From Planctomycetota bacterium (GTDB lineage Bacteria > Planctomycetota > Planctomycetia > Gemmatales > Gemmataceae), in assembly GCA_016873225.1 (NCBI GenBank), contig VGXS01000015.1, positions 1 through 64,000 on the forward strand: DNA of 64,000 bases, read 5' to 3'. Numbering within the stretch: position 1 is the first letter of the stretch; each line of letters starts with the position of its first letter. Positions 1 to 8,713 of the stretch are shown here, piece after piece. Position numbers and translations under genes: made by a program. The notes beneath the pieces were generated by a model. It saw only the letters and a program-made list of their open reading frames with translations. It was not told where the DNA came from and ran no database searches.

Positions 1-257
1 ACCACGACGGGCATGAGGCCCCTGGGAACGCCCTCGAGACCCGGGGGATCGAACAGGGCGGTCGACCACGCCGGAGCGAGCCAACCGAAAAGGGAGGGAC
101 CCAGCAGCAAGCCGGCGACGATTTCCCCGATAACCTCGGGCTGACCCAGGCGGCGCGCCAACCATCCCATGGCGCGCGCCACGGCGATGATGAGGCCGAC
201 CTGCAGGATCAGCAGCAGCAGGACTTTTTCGATTTCAACGCGTCCCGGCTCAAGCAT
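1..257 (-). CDS. Monovalent cation:proton antiporter (CPA2/KefB-like), N-terminal fragment
   Basis: Only the first 85 codons or so lie in the window; the gene continues past base 1. The translated start (M-L-E-P-G-R-V-E-I-E) leads into a hydrophobic first helix, then a G-W-L-A-R-R-L-G-Q-P-E-V-I-G-E segment and a G-L-L-L-G-P-S-L-F-G-W run. This 'LGQPxVIGEIxAGxLLGPSxxG' pattern is the signature N-terminus of CPA2 sodium/potassium-proton exchangers. The protein would be an inner-membrane antiporter of pH or cation homeostasis. The ATG overlaps the stop of the upstream marR gene by 8 bases (ATGCTTGA), so the two are translationally coupled and the MarR protein very likely controls this transporter. 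Substrate ion cannot be told from the fragment. Confidence 0.8.
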   Translation of the reverse strand, partial: MLEPGRVEIEKVLLLLILQVGLIIAVARAMGWLARRLGQPEVIGEIVAGLLLGPSLFGWLAPAWSTALFDPPGLEGVPRGLMPVV

Positions 258-753
258 CTTCCGGCCTCCAAAGGCTTCCTTCCGGCTCATGCGGCGAGCC
301 AGCGGCGCGGGTGAGCCGGATCAGTTCCGCAAGATCGCCCGGAGGCATGTGGCCAAGTTGCCGGGAGTGCACCTCGGCCAAGGGAGCGGCAAGCGAGGCC
401 AGGATGCCGGCCCCCCGCGGGGTAAGCATGATCCTCACGGCCCGGCCGTCGGCGGGGTCGGGACGCCGCTCGACGAGGCCCCGCGATTCCAGCTTGTTGA
501 CAAGCCGGGTGATGTCAGGGGCCCGGGAAATGAGCCGGGAGGCCAGTTCGAGGGTGCCCATGGAACCGGGGAGGACGGCCTTGAGCAAGCGGAGCGTGTT
601 GTACTGCTGGGAACTCAGGCCATGGGAGGCGAACAGTTCGTCCTCGATGAGCTTGAGCCTGTCGTACAGGCGCCAAAGCCGAAGGTAGGCTTCCTGCGCG
701 GGAGAATCGAATCGGGGGGGACGGTTTGGCTGGCTTGGGTCACGATGAGTCAT
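250..753 (-). CDS. MarR family transcriptional regulator
   Basis: This 167-aa protein has the usual MarR length and layout: an N-terminal dimerisation helix, a winged helix-turn-helix in the middle (L-S-S-Q-Q-Y-N-T-L-R-L-L, then T-L-E-L-A-S-R-L, then I-T-R-L-V-N-K-L-E-S-R-G-L-V) and the wing signature R-R-P-D-P-A-D-G-R-A-V-R-I-M-L-T-P-R-G. Such proteins are dimeric, usually ligand- or oxidant-sensing repressors. The stop overlaps the ATG of the CPA2 antiporter, which points to control of that transporter. A perfect 16-base palindrome 25 bases upstream of the start is the likely autoregulatory operator. No obvious Shine-Dalgarno precedes the ATG. The protein has no Cys near the N-terminus, so an OhrR-type peroxide switch is not suggested; the inducer is unknown. 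Confidence 0.92.
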   Translation of the reverse strand: MTHRDPSQPNRPPRFDSPAQEAYLRLWRLYDRLKLIEDELFASHGLSSQQYNTLRLLKAVLPGSMGTLELASRLISRAPDITRLVNKLESRGLVERRPDPADGRAVRIMLTPRGAGILASLAAPLAEVHSRQLGHMPPGDLAELIRLTRAAGSPHEPEGSLWRPEDA

Positions 754-777
754 GAAACAAGGCTAGCGGAATCAGAT

Positions 778-793
778 AGTTGTTTCAACAACT
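778..793. promoter_or_regulatory. Probable MarR operator (perfect palindrome)
   Basis: AGTTGTT-TC-AACAACT is a perfect inverted repeat with 7-base arms and a 2-base centre. It lies 25 bases upstream of the marR start codon and overlaps the stop codon of the preceding gene. Size, symmetry, AT-rich arms and position match typical MarR-family operators. Binding by this MarR is an inference. Confidence 0.7.
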
Positions 794-1129
794 TTTTTCC
801 GCCGACACGATTCCAGACAGTTCGGCCACGAACTGGCTCCTCGGCATGACCCGCGCGCAGCCCGCCTCCCGCGCCGACCTCAGGCGCGCCGCGTCCACAT
901 GCGGGCCATAGGCCACCACGCTCACCCCGGCGGGGCATGCCGAGATCACGGCCCCGGCCTCGGCGACATCGAGGTCGAGAAGCACCAGGCCGACGCTAAG
1001 GTCCGCCAGGCGCGCCCGCAGCGAGGCGAGATCACGGGCCTGCCAGGCCTTCCGGCCGGCGGCCTCGGCCTCGGCCCGAATCCGGCTGAAGAAAAGCAGG
1101 TCGTCACCCAAGGAAATGATGTCCGTCAT
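785..1129 (-). CDS. Receiver-like (response-regulator-fold) small protein
   Basis: A 114-aa soluble protein whose hydrophobic-strand pattern looks like a single alpha/beta receiver fold: strand I-I-S-L-G-D-D-L-L-F, strand V-G-L-V-L-L-D-L-D-V, strand G-V-S-V-V-A-Y-G-P, and a final A-R-V-M-P-R-S-Q-F segment. An Asp lies at the end of the third strand (L-L-D-L-D), where a phosphoacceptor would be, but the usual acidic pair and the conserved Lys are not clear (M-P-R instead of x-K-P). It is best described as a stand-alone receiver-like protein of unknown activity. GGAGG six bases before the ATG supports the start. It is encoded upstream of marR on the same strand, and its stop codon lies inside the presumed operator. 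Confidence 0.6.
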   Translation of the reverse strand: MTDIISLGDDLLFFSRIRAEAEAAGRKAWQARDLASLRARLADLSVGLVLLDLDVAEAGAVISACPAGVSVVAYGPHVDAARLRSAREAGCARVMPRSQFVAELSGIVSAEKSC

Positions 1130-1183
1130 GCCAGCCTCCGATTCCTGTCAGGCTAATGCGTTGCCATTGAGGGGTGCCAGTCC

Positions 1184-1582
1184 ATGCCATCGTCGGGCCC
1201 TTGGCTGCTGCTCTTGGGCGCCATCTTAGTGGAGGTGTGCGCCACCACGCTGCTCAAGCGCAGCAACGGCATGTCCCATCCGGCCCACGCCGCGCTGGCA
1301 CTCACGGCTTACCTATTGGCCATCTGGCTGTTTTCCGTCGTCATGCGCTGGATTCCCACGGGCATCGTGTACGCGCTCTGGTCGGGCCTTGGAATCGTGC
1401 TGGTGAGCCTTGTCGCCTGGCTTTTCTTCGGCGAGGCGATCAACGCCTGGGGATTGGTGGGCATGGCGCTCATCGCGCTTGGAGCCGTGATCATCCAGGT
1501 ATCGGCGTCCCATTCCCCGCCCGCCGACAAGGCGGAAACCCGGGCGGAGACTCAGCCTGTGAAGGGCCCCGACCAACCCTGA
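1184..1582 (+). CDS. Small multidrug resistance (SMR) family transporter
   Basis: A 132-aa protein with four hydrophobic helices and a hydrophilic tail rich in Ala, Glu and Pro. The SMR hallmarks are visible: the single membrane-embedded Glu in the first helix (A-I-L-V-E-V-C-A-T-T, equivalent to EmrE Glu14), then K-R-S-N-G, the W-I-P-T-G-I-V-Y-A-L-W-S-G-L-G segment of helix 2-3 and F-F-G-E-A at the end of helix 3. The family works as dual-topology dimers exchanging cationic drugs, guanidinium or small amines for protons in the inner membrane. A-L-W-S-G-L-G fits both the EmrE and the Gdx/SugE subgroups, so the substrate is open. The 3' end overlaps the convergent surface-protein gene by 31 bases. 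Confidence 0.9.
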   Translation: MPSSGPWLLLLGAILVEVCATTLLKRSNGMSHPAHAALALTAYLLAIWLFSVVMRWIPTGIVYALWSGLGIVLVSLVAWLFFGEAINAWGLVGMALIALGAVIIQVSASHSPPADKAETRAETQPVKGPDQP

Positions 1583-4500
1583 GGCTTGCGGCGCTCGCGG
1601 ATTTCCCGGACATGGGCCAGGGCCAGCAGCGCCGTCCCGGCAAGCGCCCAGGCGCCCGCCGTCAACGCCGGCAACTCATCCTCCATGCCTTCCGCCATGG
1701 CCGCGTCCAGGGCGCGGATCATCATTTCGGGGGAGGGGGCGGATTCCGAGACGGCGCCTTCGGGCTTCTTCTCGCCCGGCCCGGCCCCGTCGCCCCGGGG
1801 TTCCTCCGGTTTGGCGCCGCCCTCCGGGGGCTTGGCCGGCGGGTTGGATTCCTCCGCCCCACCCGTGAGGCCGAGGGCCTCCATGAGCGGCTTGATCTTG
1901 CGTTCGACCGGGGCGAAAGCGCCACGCAGCAGGCCGCCCAGCGCCATGGCGGCATCCTTGGACGAGGCCAGGGCCAGCCTGGCGCCAGCGCTGGCGCGCA
2001 TGCGCGCCGGAACCGGGGAACCCAACGCCGAGGGCGTGAGCGCCAGCGTGCTCGCGCGGCCGCCGACGAACAGGCCCGTGGAGAAGACGCCGGAAGCCGA
2101 GTCGGAAACCGCCGACCGCGCTCCTCCCATCTGGTTGAGGGTTTGCGACGCCTGCACCAGCGTGCTGTTGAAGGTGGCCGTGACCGCCGCGCCGGCATTG
2201 ACCGTGGGGGATGGGTCCGTGCCACCGGTCGAGGGAACAGGCGTGGAAACCGCCACGGCGAAGACCGTCTCGTTGAGCTTGGCCAGTTTCGGCGTGGAAG
2301 TATCGTCGAATGTCACCATCGCCTGCCCGGAAACCCGGTCAACGGCAGGGACCACTCCACCGCTGGAAAGTACGGGCTCATAGGCGCCCGTGGCGGAGTT
2401 GAAGTAGAAAAGGGCCACCTGCTGTCCGGTACCGGCGGAAAAGGCGAATTGGGTAACCAGCGAACCCGTTTGAGCCTCGACTCCGGACGCCCTCAGGTCG
2501 AGCCAGTTGAATGACGCGCTTGAGGCCGGCCCGATTGGCACATTGGCCTGTTCGGGGTTGTTGGCATAGGCGGCCAGGTAAAGGGTCCGCTCGGCCCCGG
2601 TCACGGCGGGCGGCTGGACGAACAGCACCTGGAGCAGCGGCCGTGCCTGGCCCGTCGGCTGGAGGCTCGCGGTCAGGATGGGGGTGGTGGTGTCTCCCCG
2701 CAGGAACTGCTCCTGGACAAGGTTGAGGGCCTGCCCGGCCGTCACCACCACGGAGGAACTTTCCGCCAGGCCAAGCAACGATCCGGGGCCGCTGGCGGTA
2801 TCGCGGATCAGCACATTGATGAGGTAGTTGCGGTCGAGCCCATAGGTGTGCGTGCCGAAGACATCGAACACGCCGGGAGTGGCGGTGGCGATGACCTCCG
2901 CGTTCTCAAGCGCCGTGAACGGAATCGAAACGGCCGAGTCGCCCCAGTTGACCCGCGCGACATAATCGGACATCAGGCCCCCGGTCGAATCCGAGAATGT
3001 GCCCAGCAGCACGCGCTTGGGGACGCCGACGACGAAAGGATCGGGCCCATTCAGTTTGGGGACCGCGAAAACGGGGTTGTACGAGGTCACCGACAGCGGC
3101 GAAACCGCCGACCAGGAAACCGAGCCTGTTCCCATGCCGGGCCTTCCCGCCGGGTCCGCGAGCAGCGCCGCGTTAAGCTTGAGCGTGTAATTGCCGGCGA
3201 CGCCCGACTGGGTGGCGAAGTTCTCAATCCGGTAACTCGAGTACCCTGTCCGCACGACCGTGAACGGCGCGTCGAGCGGGAATTTCCTGTCGTTCCTTTC
3301 CATCGACAGGGCAAGGACCAGCTTGGCCGTGTCGTCAAGCGGCTTGCTGAGTACGATGTCGATCGTGTCGACGGGAGTCGAGCGCGGCGAGGAAACCGGG
3401 CCGATCGACTCGACTTTGACGGGTGTCGTGTCGACCTCGTAATCCTCCATCGGAATCGTTTCCGATGGAAACGAAAGCGGATTTCCGGCGGAGTCGGTGA
3501 TGCCGGATTCCCCGGCCAACTCAAGGCCCAGGGTTCCCACCCCGGAACTCGACACCTCGACGACGAACACCTGGGCAGGCGCGGCGGTGAGTGGCGCGCC
3601 ACCGGGCAGCGTCACCCGGATGACGCCAGCATCGAGGCCGGTGGAAACCACCGGCATGAACTGCCCTGCTGTCACGCCGACGACCGGTTCGCTGAACGAG
3701 ACGACAAAGCGCTGAAGCGCGGCAAAACTGGGGTTCTGCTGGCTGGCCCGGGTAACCGACACCAATTCAGGTGAAATTTCGTCGAACATCCCGATGGTGA
3801 CGGTGCCGATGCCCACCTGCGACGAGGTGTTGCCCAACGAGTCTTCCACCGTTCCGGTCAGGGAAACGAAGTAGGTTCCATCCAGCGGCTGGGTACCCAG
3901 TGCAACACCGAACCGGGCGACACCTCCGACATACGATTCGAGGACGGCGGGATAATTGGCCGTGAAGTTTGTCTCGTCCGGCCCGAGCACCGAGACGGCC
4001 GAGTTGTTCACTGTGGAAGCCTTGACTCCCGACGGATCGGAAAACGCCACCGTGAAGCTGATCTTCCGGGCGCCGCCCGGCAGGCTCACAAGCGCCGGCG
4101 CCGACTGGACCATGGCGGCCGGACCCGTGCGGTCGGACATGAACGACACCACATTCGACGCCTTGGAAGGGTTGCCAGCGGCATCCGCGACGGCCCCGGG
4201 CACGACCGAGACAAAAACCGTTCCATCAGAGATCGGGCTAAGCGTGAATGTGTACCTTCCGGTGGCATCGGGTCCGCTGATCGGCCCGACGATGGTGGCG
4301 TTAGCCAGTTGGAATCCGGAGGGATCGAGCGGCCCGAGGACGGTTTCCCCGAACGCGACAACCCCGCCGAACTGCGGCGCGGAACTGGCGGCGCCGGGCG
4401 CCGGTGTCAATGACACGACCGGCGCCGGACCCGTGCGGTCGGACATGATCGTGAGCGCCTGGGTGGCCAATGACGGATTGCCGGCGGCATCGACCAAGGC

Positions 4501-7500
4501 ACCCGCCTTCAGGGAGACGGTGACCGGGCCATCGGCAACGGGAGAGACTGTAAAAGTGTACTTGCCCGAGGCATCGGGTCCGCTGATCGAACCGACGGTG
4601 GCGTTGGACAATTGGAAGTCGGACGGATCGAGCGGCCCGAGGCCGGTTTCCCCGAAAGAGGCGAAGGCCCCGTACGAACCGGCCTTGGACGGATTGGAGG
4701 GAAGCGGGGAGGCGAACCCGAGGAAGCCCGATGGGGCGATTCCGTCGATCGCGGGACCCGACGGCGTCGGCGCGGGCACGCCGGTGAGGACGGCGCCACC
4801 GGCCGAATCAATGATCTTGCCACCGGCGAAGTCAAGCGCCATCGGTCCGCCCGTGGTGATACCGGGGGAAACATCACCCGCGGCCACGGTGTACCTGAAA
4901 ACAATCGCGCTGGATGCCTGCGATGGGGTGATCGCGAAGGCCTTGGCGCCCGTGATGCCCAGGTTGAGGGCGGGTGAACCGGTGACGCTGACAGGCTGGG
5001 AGAAGGTCACCGTGAAATCGACGGTGGCGCCGATGCCACGAGGACTGGCTGATGCCTGTACAGAGGATCCCGTGGCCAAAACCACCTGATAGGCGCCGAT
5101 GGTGAAAGGCGCGGAACGCGTGACACCACGCTGGTCGGTCGGCAGGTCCGCCACCGGGTTGACGCCCATGAACAGCGGACTTCCCTGCTGGGGCGCGATG
5201 GTGAAGGCGGCACCGCCATTGTTGGCCAGCGTGCCCAATTTCGCGTCGCCTGTGGCCGGCTGGAATCCGGCCGGCAAGCCCGATGCCGATTCGGCGAAGT
5301 TGCCGCCACCCATCGCCGAGAACGGCTGGGCCCCGCTGGTGGTGACAAAGGTAAGGTCGGTGCCGGTGGAATCGGCGAAAACCGAACCGGAAATTTGGGC
5401 GACCGGGCTTGAGAACAGCCGCCCCGACCTGAGCGTGACTCCGCCGACCGTGCCCGTGGCGAGGCCGCCGGCAAAGGTGGATCCGACAATCGTGACCACG
5501 GGAGGAATGGGACCGCCAGCCGCGGTTCCACCGCCAATCGTTCCGCCGCCGGTTCCGCCGCCGATGCCACCATCGCCGGGGCTACCCGTGCCGCCGCCGG
5601 TTCCACCACCGGTGAAACTGCCACCCGACCCCTGGGTGAAAAAGAACATGTGGCCACCCTCGCCAGTTCCGATCAACTGGCCCGTGGCGGCTTCCACCCT
5701 GTTGTTGGAAAAGGTGCTGTTGCGAATTTCCACCTGGGAATTCGTGGCCGAGATCGCGCCTCCCGCCGCGCCGGCTCCCGATGAGGAGTTGTCGGAGAAA
5801 GTGACCCCATCAATGAACAAATCCGCGCCATCGGCGAGGATCGCCCCGCCCCGGCCATCCACCGCGCGTCCGCCCGTGATTGTCAGCGACTTGAGCCCGA
5901 GGGCAAATCCAAATCCGGATTGGAATATCCTGATATTCTTGCCCGGGATCGGCTTGAGCGTGACTCCGGGCGCGAATTCGCCCGTCACCACCACATTGGA
6001 ATCAATGAAGAGGGCGGAACCGGGAAAATTCGCGTCCTCGTCCAGTTCGATGGCGGAATGGGAAAGTACCTGGTCGAAGGCGATCTGGTCGAAACCGGGA
6101 GTCTGCTTGGCGATCACCAAGGCTTCCCTGAGCGATGTCTTGCCATCGGTGGCGTTGATGGAATCAGCCGCCGTGTCCACGATGATGTCAGGCTTGGCGA
6201 AGAGGGAAATATCCTTGTTGAAAGTCAGGCCGGTCGCGCCGGTGGCCCGAACCCTGATGACATAGGTGGCGCCGGGAGTATGGGTGTATCCCGGGGCGGT
6301 CAGGAGAAGGTTGTCACGGATTTCGAAACGGTCGTTGTTGAGTGCTCCGGGAACCAGCGCCAGCGAAAAACTGAATCCGGCGCCATTTCCACTGGCGAAC
6401 AACTTGCCAATTTCAACACCAACCGGAATGGAAGCGGGAAAGTATGGATTGTCGAGAATGATGTCCGAGGGCGGGGCGTAGTACTCGGCGGCGCCCGCCG
6501 CCGAGGGAAACAACCGCTGGACGCCGGTCTGGTCGGTGAAATTCACCTGGGATGTGACCGCGCCGATCAGCGGACTTCCGGCAAGCGGCCGATGGATGCG
6601 CGAACCATGGAAGCTTTCAGCCGGCCCCAGTGAAGGGTCTCCGGTCTGGAACCCGCCGTTGGCGAGCGACGAGCCCACGGATTCGGCGAATGTGCCGCTC
6701 ACCGACACGGTGACGGTGCTGGAAGCACCGGGGAGGATATCCGCATCAAATCCGCCCGTGTTATCCGCCAAGACCGAATTCTGGAAGTTGACAGCCAGGC
6801 TCGCTCCCCCGACCGTGCCTGATGGCGGGAGAATGGCGATGCCCGCGCCCGCGGTGGCCGTGTTGTTGGCGATCGTGACGGAATCAAGCTGGAGGAACCT
6901 TTGCCCCGGTCCGGAAATCTCAACGAAAACGCCGCCACCCTCGCCGGTTGCATTCTGGGAGGCCCCGGTCCCCCCCACGGCGGAGTTGCCCGAAACCGTG
7001 GACTGAAACAGTTGGAGACCCGCTTCGGAATAAATCGCGCCTCCCTGTGCCTTGCCGGGGAAAAGTCCGCTGAATCCCACGGCCGTGGAATTGGAGACCG
7101 AGGCATAAAACAGCGCGAGCGGCCCGCGGGCCAGGATCGCCCCGCCACGGCCATTGGGGTGGAGTTGATCATCGCCTAGCGCCAACCCGCCCTCGAGGTC
7201 GATCTTTTCCAGGCGCAGGCTTCCGGAGGGGGAAACCGTGAAAAGGCGCATCTCGGGAGCCGTGCCGGGCCTTGCTATGCCCGTGTGCCGATCGCCAATA
7301 GCTGAAAAATTGCCGCTTCCCTGCTGGGCTGATGGAGAGAGGGGCCTGGCACCGTCAATGGAAATGGCGGTGGACACCAGGAATGCCGAGGGCCCTTCCA
7401 CGGTGGAACCGACCGTGGAAACCATGATCTTGTCGACGGGCAGGGCAGGGTCGAACACGATGCGGTCGTGGTCGGGGCCGGCGTTGGCCATGGCGATGGC

Positions 7501-7956
7501 CTCCCGCAGCGAAACTCCGCCGTCATTGGGATCGACCACATCCCCGCCAAGGGTGACCACCAGGTCGGGCTTGGCCATCAGCTGAATGTTCTTCTGGGTT
7601 AGCGCACCGGATGTGCCGGTCGCCTGCACCAGGATGCTGTAGGTGGCATTGGCCTGGAAGAATTGCCCCGGTTGGATCTCAAGCCTGTCGCCCTGAACCT
7701 GAAACCGGTTGTTGTCGGTGTCGCCCGTACCCTGCGCGAGCGAGAAGGAAAAATTCTGCGGCGTGGTGGATCCGCTGACGGAAAAGGTGCCGATTTGCTG
7801 CCCGCCCAACAATCCCTTGGCGAAAGTGAGGCTGGAAAGGGCGATGTCGAGGGCCGGGACCATGCGGTCCTCGAGTATTTCCAATAACAGGGGCAGTCCC
7901 GGCATCCGGCGCCGGGCGGCATGGATTCTGCGTTCTGCTCCCGACCCGAAGGACAT
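1552..7956 (-). CDS. Giant extracellular protein with duplicated CSLREA/beta-helix modules and Ig-like repeats
   Basis: This 2134-aa protein is built for the cell surface. The N-terminus carries L-E-I-L-E-D-R-M-V-P-A-L instead of a classical signal peptide; the same kind of motif begins the surface protein at 41.7-44.2 kb. A module of cadherin-like beta domain, S-L-R-E-A motif (V-S-L-R-E-A near residue 150, T-S-L-R-E-A near 605) and right-handed beta-helix-like repeats occurs twice. A Gly-rich linker lies near residue 780. After it come Ig-like domains, among them near-identical units ending in S-D-R-T-G-P. The C-terminus (last 55 residues) has one hydrophobic helix followed by R-E-I-R-E-R-R-K, a membrane-anchor or sorting-type tail. 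It probably acts in the cell envelope or adhesion. Substrate or partner is unknown. Confidence 0.85.
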   Translation of the reverse strand: MSFGSGAERRIHAARRRMPGLPLLLEILEDRMVPALDIALSSLTFAKGLLGGQQIGTFSVSGSTTPQNFSFSLAQGTGDTDNNRFQVQGDRLEIQPGQFFQANATYSILVQATGTSGALTQKNIQLMAKPDLVVTLGGDVVDPNDGGVSLREAIAMANAGPDHDRIVFDPALPVDKIMVSTVGSTVEGPSAFLVSTAISIDGARPLSPSAQQGSGNFSAIGDRHTGIARPGTAPEMRLFTVSPSGSLRLEKIDLEGGLALGDDQLHPNGRGGAILARGPLALFYASVSNSTAVGFSGLFPGKAQGGAIYSEAGLQLFQSTVSGNSAVGGTGASQNATGEGGGVFVEISGPGQRFLQLDSVTIANNTATAGAGIAILPPSGTVGGASLAVNFQNSVLADNTGGFDADILPGASSTVTVSVSGTFAESVGSSLANGGFQTGDPSLGPAESFHGSRIHRPLAGSPLIGAVTSQVNFTDQTGVQRLFPSAAGAAEYYAPPSDIILDNPYFPASIPVGVEIGKLFASGNGAGFSFSLALVPGALNNDRFEIRDNLLLTAPGYTHTPGATYVIRVRATGATGLTFNKDISLFAKPDIIVDTAADSINATDGKTSLREALVIAKQTPGFDQIAFDQVLSHSAIELDEDANFPGSALFIDSNVVVTGEFAPGVTLKPIPGKNIRIFQSGFGFALGLKSLTITGGRAVDGRGGAILADGADLFIDGVTFSDNSSSGAGAAGGAISATNSQVEIRNSTFSNNRVEAATGQLIGTGEGGHMFFFTQGSGGSFTGGGTGGGTGSPGDGGIGGGTGGGTIGGGTAAGGPIPPVVTIVGSTFAGGLATGTVGGVTLRSGRLFSSPVAQISGSVFADSTGTDLTFVTTSGAQPFSAMGGGNFAESASGLPAGFQPATGDAKLGTLANNGGAAFTIAPQQGSPLFMGVNPVADLPTDQRGVTRSAPFTIGAYQVVLATGSSVQASASPRGIGATVDFTVTFSQPVSVTGSPALNLGITGAKAFAITPSQASSAIVFRYTVAAGDVSPGITTGGPMALDFAGGKIIDSAGGAVLTGVPAPTPSGPAIDGIAPSGFLGFASPLPSNPSKAGSYGAFASFGETGLGPLDPSDFQLSNATVGSISGPDASGKYTFTVSPVADGPVTVSLKAGALVDAAGNPSLATQALTIMSDRTGPAPVVSLTPAPGAASSAPQFGGVVAFGETVLGPLDPSGFQLANATIVGPISGPDATGRYTFTLSPISDGTVFVSVVPGAVADAAGNPSKASNVVSFMSDRTGPAAMVQSAPALVSLPGGARKISFTVAFSDPSGVKASTVNNSAVSVLGPDETNFTANYPAVLESYVGGVARFGVALGTQPLDGTYFVSLTGTVEDSLGNTSSQVGIGTVTIGMFDEISPELVSVTRASQQNPSFAALQRFVVSFSEPVVGVTAGQFMPVVSTGLDAGVIRVTLPGGAPLTAAPAQVFVVEVSSSGVGTLGLELAGESGITDSAGNPLSFPSETIPMEDYEVDTTPVKVESIGPVSSPRSTPVDTIDIVLSKPLDDTAKLVLALSMERNDRKFPLDAPFTVVRTGYSSYRIENFATQSGVAGNYTLKLNAALLADPAGRPGMGTGSVSWSAVSPLSVTSYNPVFAVPKLNGPDPFVVGVPKRVLLGTFSDSTGGLMSDYVARVNWGDSAVSIPFTALENAEVIATATPGVFDVFGTHTYGLDRNYLINVLIRDTASGPGSLLGLAESSSVVVTAGQALNLVQEQFLRGDTTTPILTASLQPTGQARPLLQVLFVQPPAVTGAERTLYLAAYANNPEQANVPIGPASSASFNWLDLRASGVEAQTGSLVTQFAFSAGTGQQVALFYFNSATGAYEPVLSSGGVVPAVDRVSGQAMVTFDDTSTPKLAKLNETVFAVAVSTPVPSTGGTDPSPTVNAGAAVTATFNSTLVQASQTLNQMGGARSAVSDSASGVFSTGLFVGGRASTLALTPSALGSPVPARMRASAGARLALASSKDAAMALGGLLRGAFAPVERKIKPLMEALGLTGGAEESNPPAKPPEGGAKPEEPRGDGAGPGEKKPEGAVSESAPSPEMMIRALDAAMAEGMEDELPALTAGAWALAGTALLALAHVREIRERRKPQGWSGPFTG
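5505..5640 (-). repeat. Gly/Thr-rich low-complexity coding stretch
   Basis: Within the giant surface protein, repeats of GGCGGTGGAACC-type codons encode G-G-G-T-G-G-G-T-G-S-P-type sequence for about 40 residues. It separates the second beta-helix module from the Ig-like part and is probably a flexible linker. It is the only strongly simple-sequence part of this gene. Confidence 0.6.
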
Positions 7957-8146
7957 CAGTCACCCGGTAGCACTTTCAAGGGATACCACCAAATCTCCCC
8001 ATGCTTAATTTTTATATCACATACATTCGCAAATGAACCATAGGTTAATTCGGGAAACATCACAAATGAAATTGAAAAAAGACAGAGCTTTTCGTCGGTA
8101 AACGGCCCCAAGGCGACCCATTTGATGGATCACGGGGATCGGGGGG

Positions 8147-8557
8147 TCAGCCCATGACCCGGTCGACGGCGCATTCGCGCGCCCTTTGCACCAGCATGGG
8201 ATCGGGCCCCTTCCAATCCATGAAGGCGTCATCCACCTCGGGAGGCCTGACATTTCCGAATGCCGCATCATTCGATCCGTCGAGCGGAACGGCCCACACC
8301 GGCAGGGCGGACTCGCCCTCGGCGCCATCGGCCCGAACCTCGGTCCGGCGCGGAGAGGGCGGAATCGTGAGTCCGTTGCCCGGGTTGTCGATGGCCGGGC
8401 CCGCGATCATCCGGCATCGCGGGCGCGGAATCTCGTCGTGGCTGGCGTAAAACTGGACAGGGCCGTTTTCCGCCGCCGGTCCGGCGACTTCGCCGTCAAC
8501 CCGAAATTCCAAGGCCCGGGCAACCGTACCAATCATCCTGAAGAGCGACCGAACCAT
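8147..8557 (-). CDS. Hypothetical protein, 136 aa
   Basis: The family is not recognised. The ATG at 8557 is preceded by GGAG at a nine-base spacing, the best start in a longer open frame. The product begins M-V-R-S-L-F-R-M-I-G and is rich in Pro, Gly and Asp, with no clear membrane helix and no signal peptide. The last third is acidic and contains P-E-V-D-D-A-F-M-D-W-K-G-P-D-P. It lies alone between two large genes and is divergent from the TPR kinase. The sequence is not simple or repetitive, which argues for a real gene, but a chance frame in this high-GC context cannot be excluded. Confidence 0.5.
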   Translation of the reverse strand: MVRSLFRMIGTVARALEFRVDGEVAGPAAENGPVQFYASHDEIPRPRCRMIAGPAIDNPGNGLTIPPSPRRTEVRADGAEGESALPVWAVPLDGSNDAAFGNVRPPEVDDAFMDWKGPDPMLVQRARECAVDRVMG

Positions 8558-8713
8558 CGCGACTGTCTCCAGAACCCGGCCTAGGGAAATGGCTTCACAA
8601 GTTGGGGATATCGAGCCACGGTTTTTTTTCCAATGGCAAAGCAAGACAAAAGCGGCGATTTTTCTTTCGTTCGTGAGATAGGCTGAAGAAGAGTGGGCTC
8701 GGGAGGAACATCG

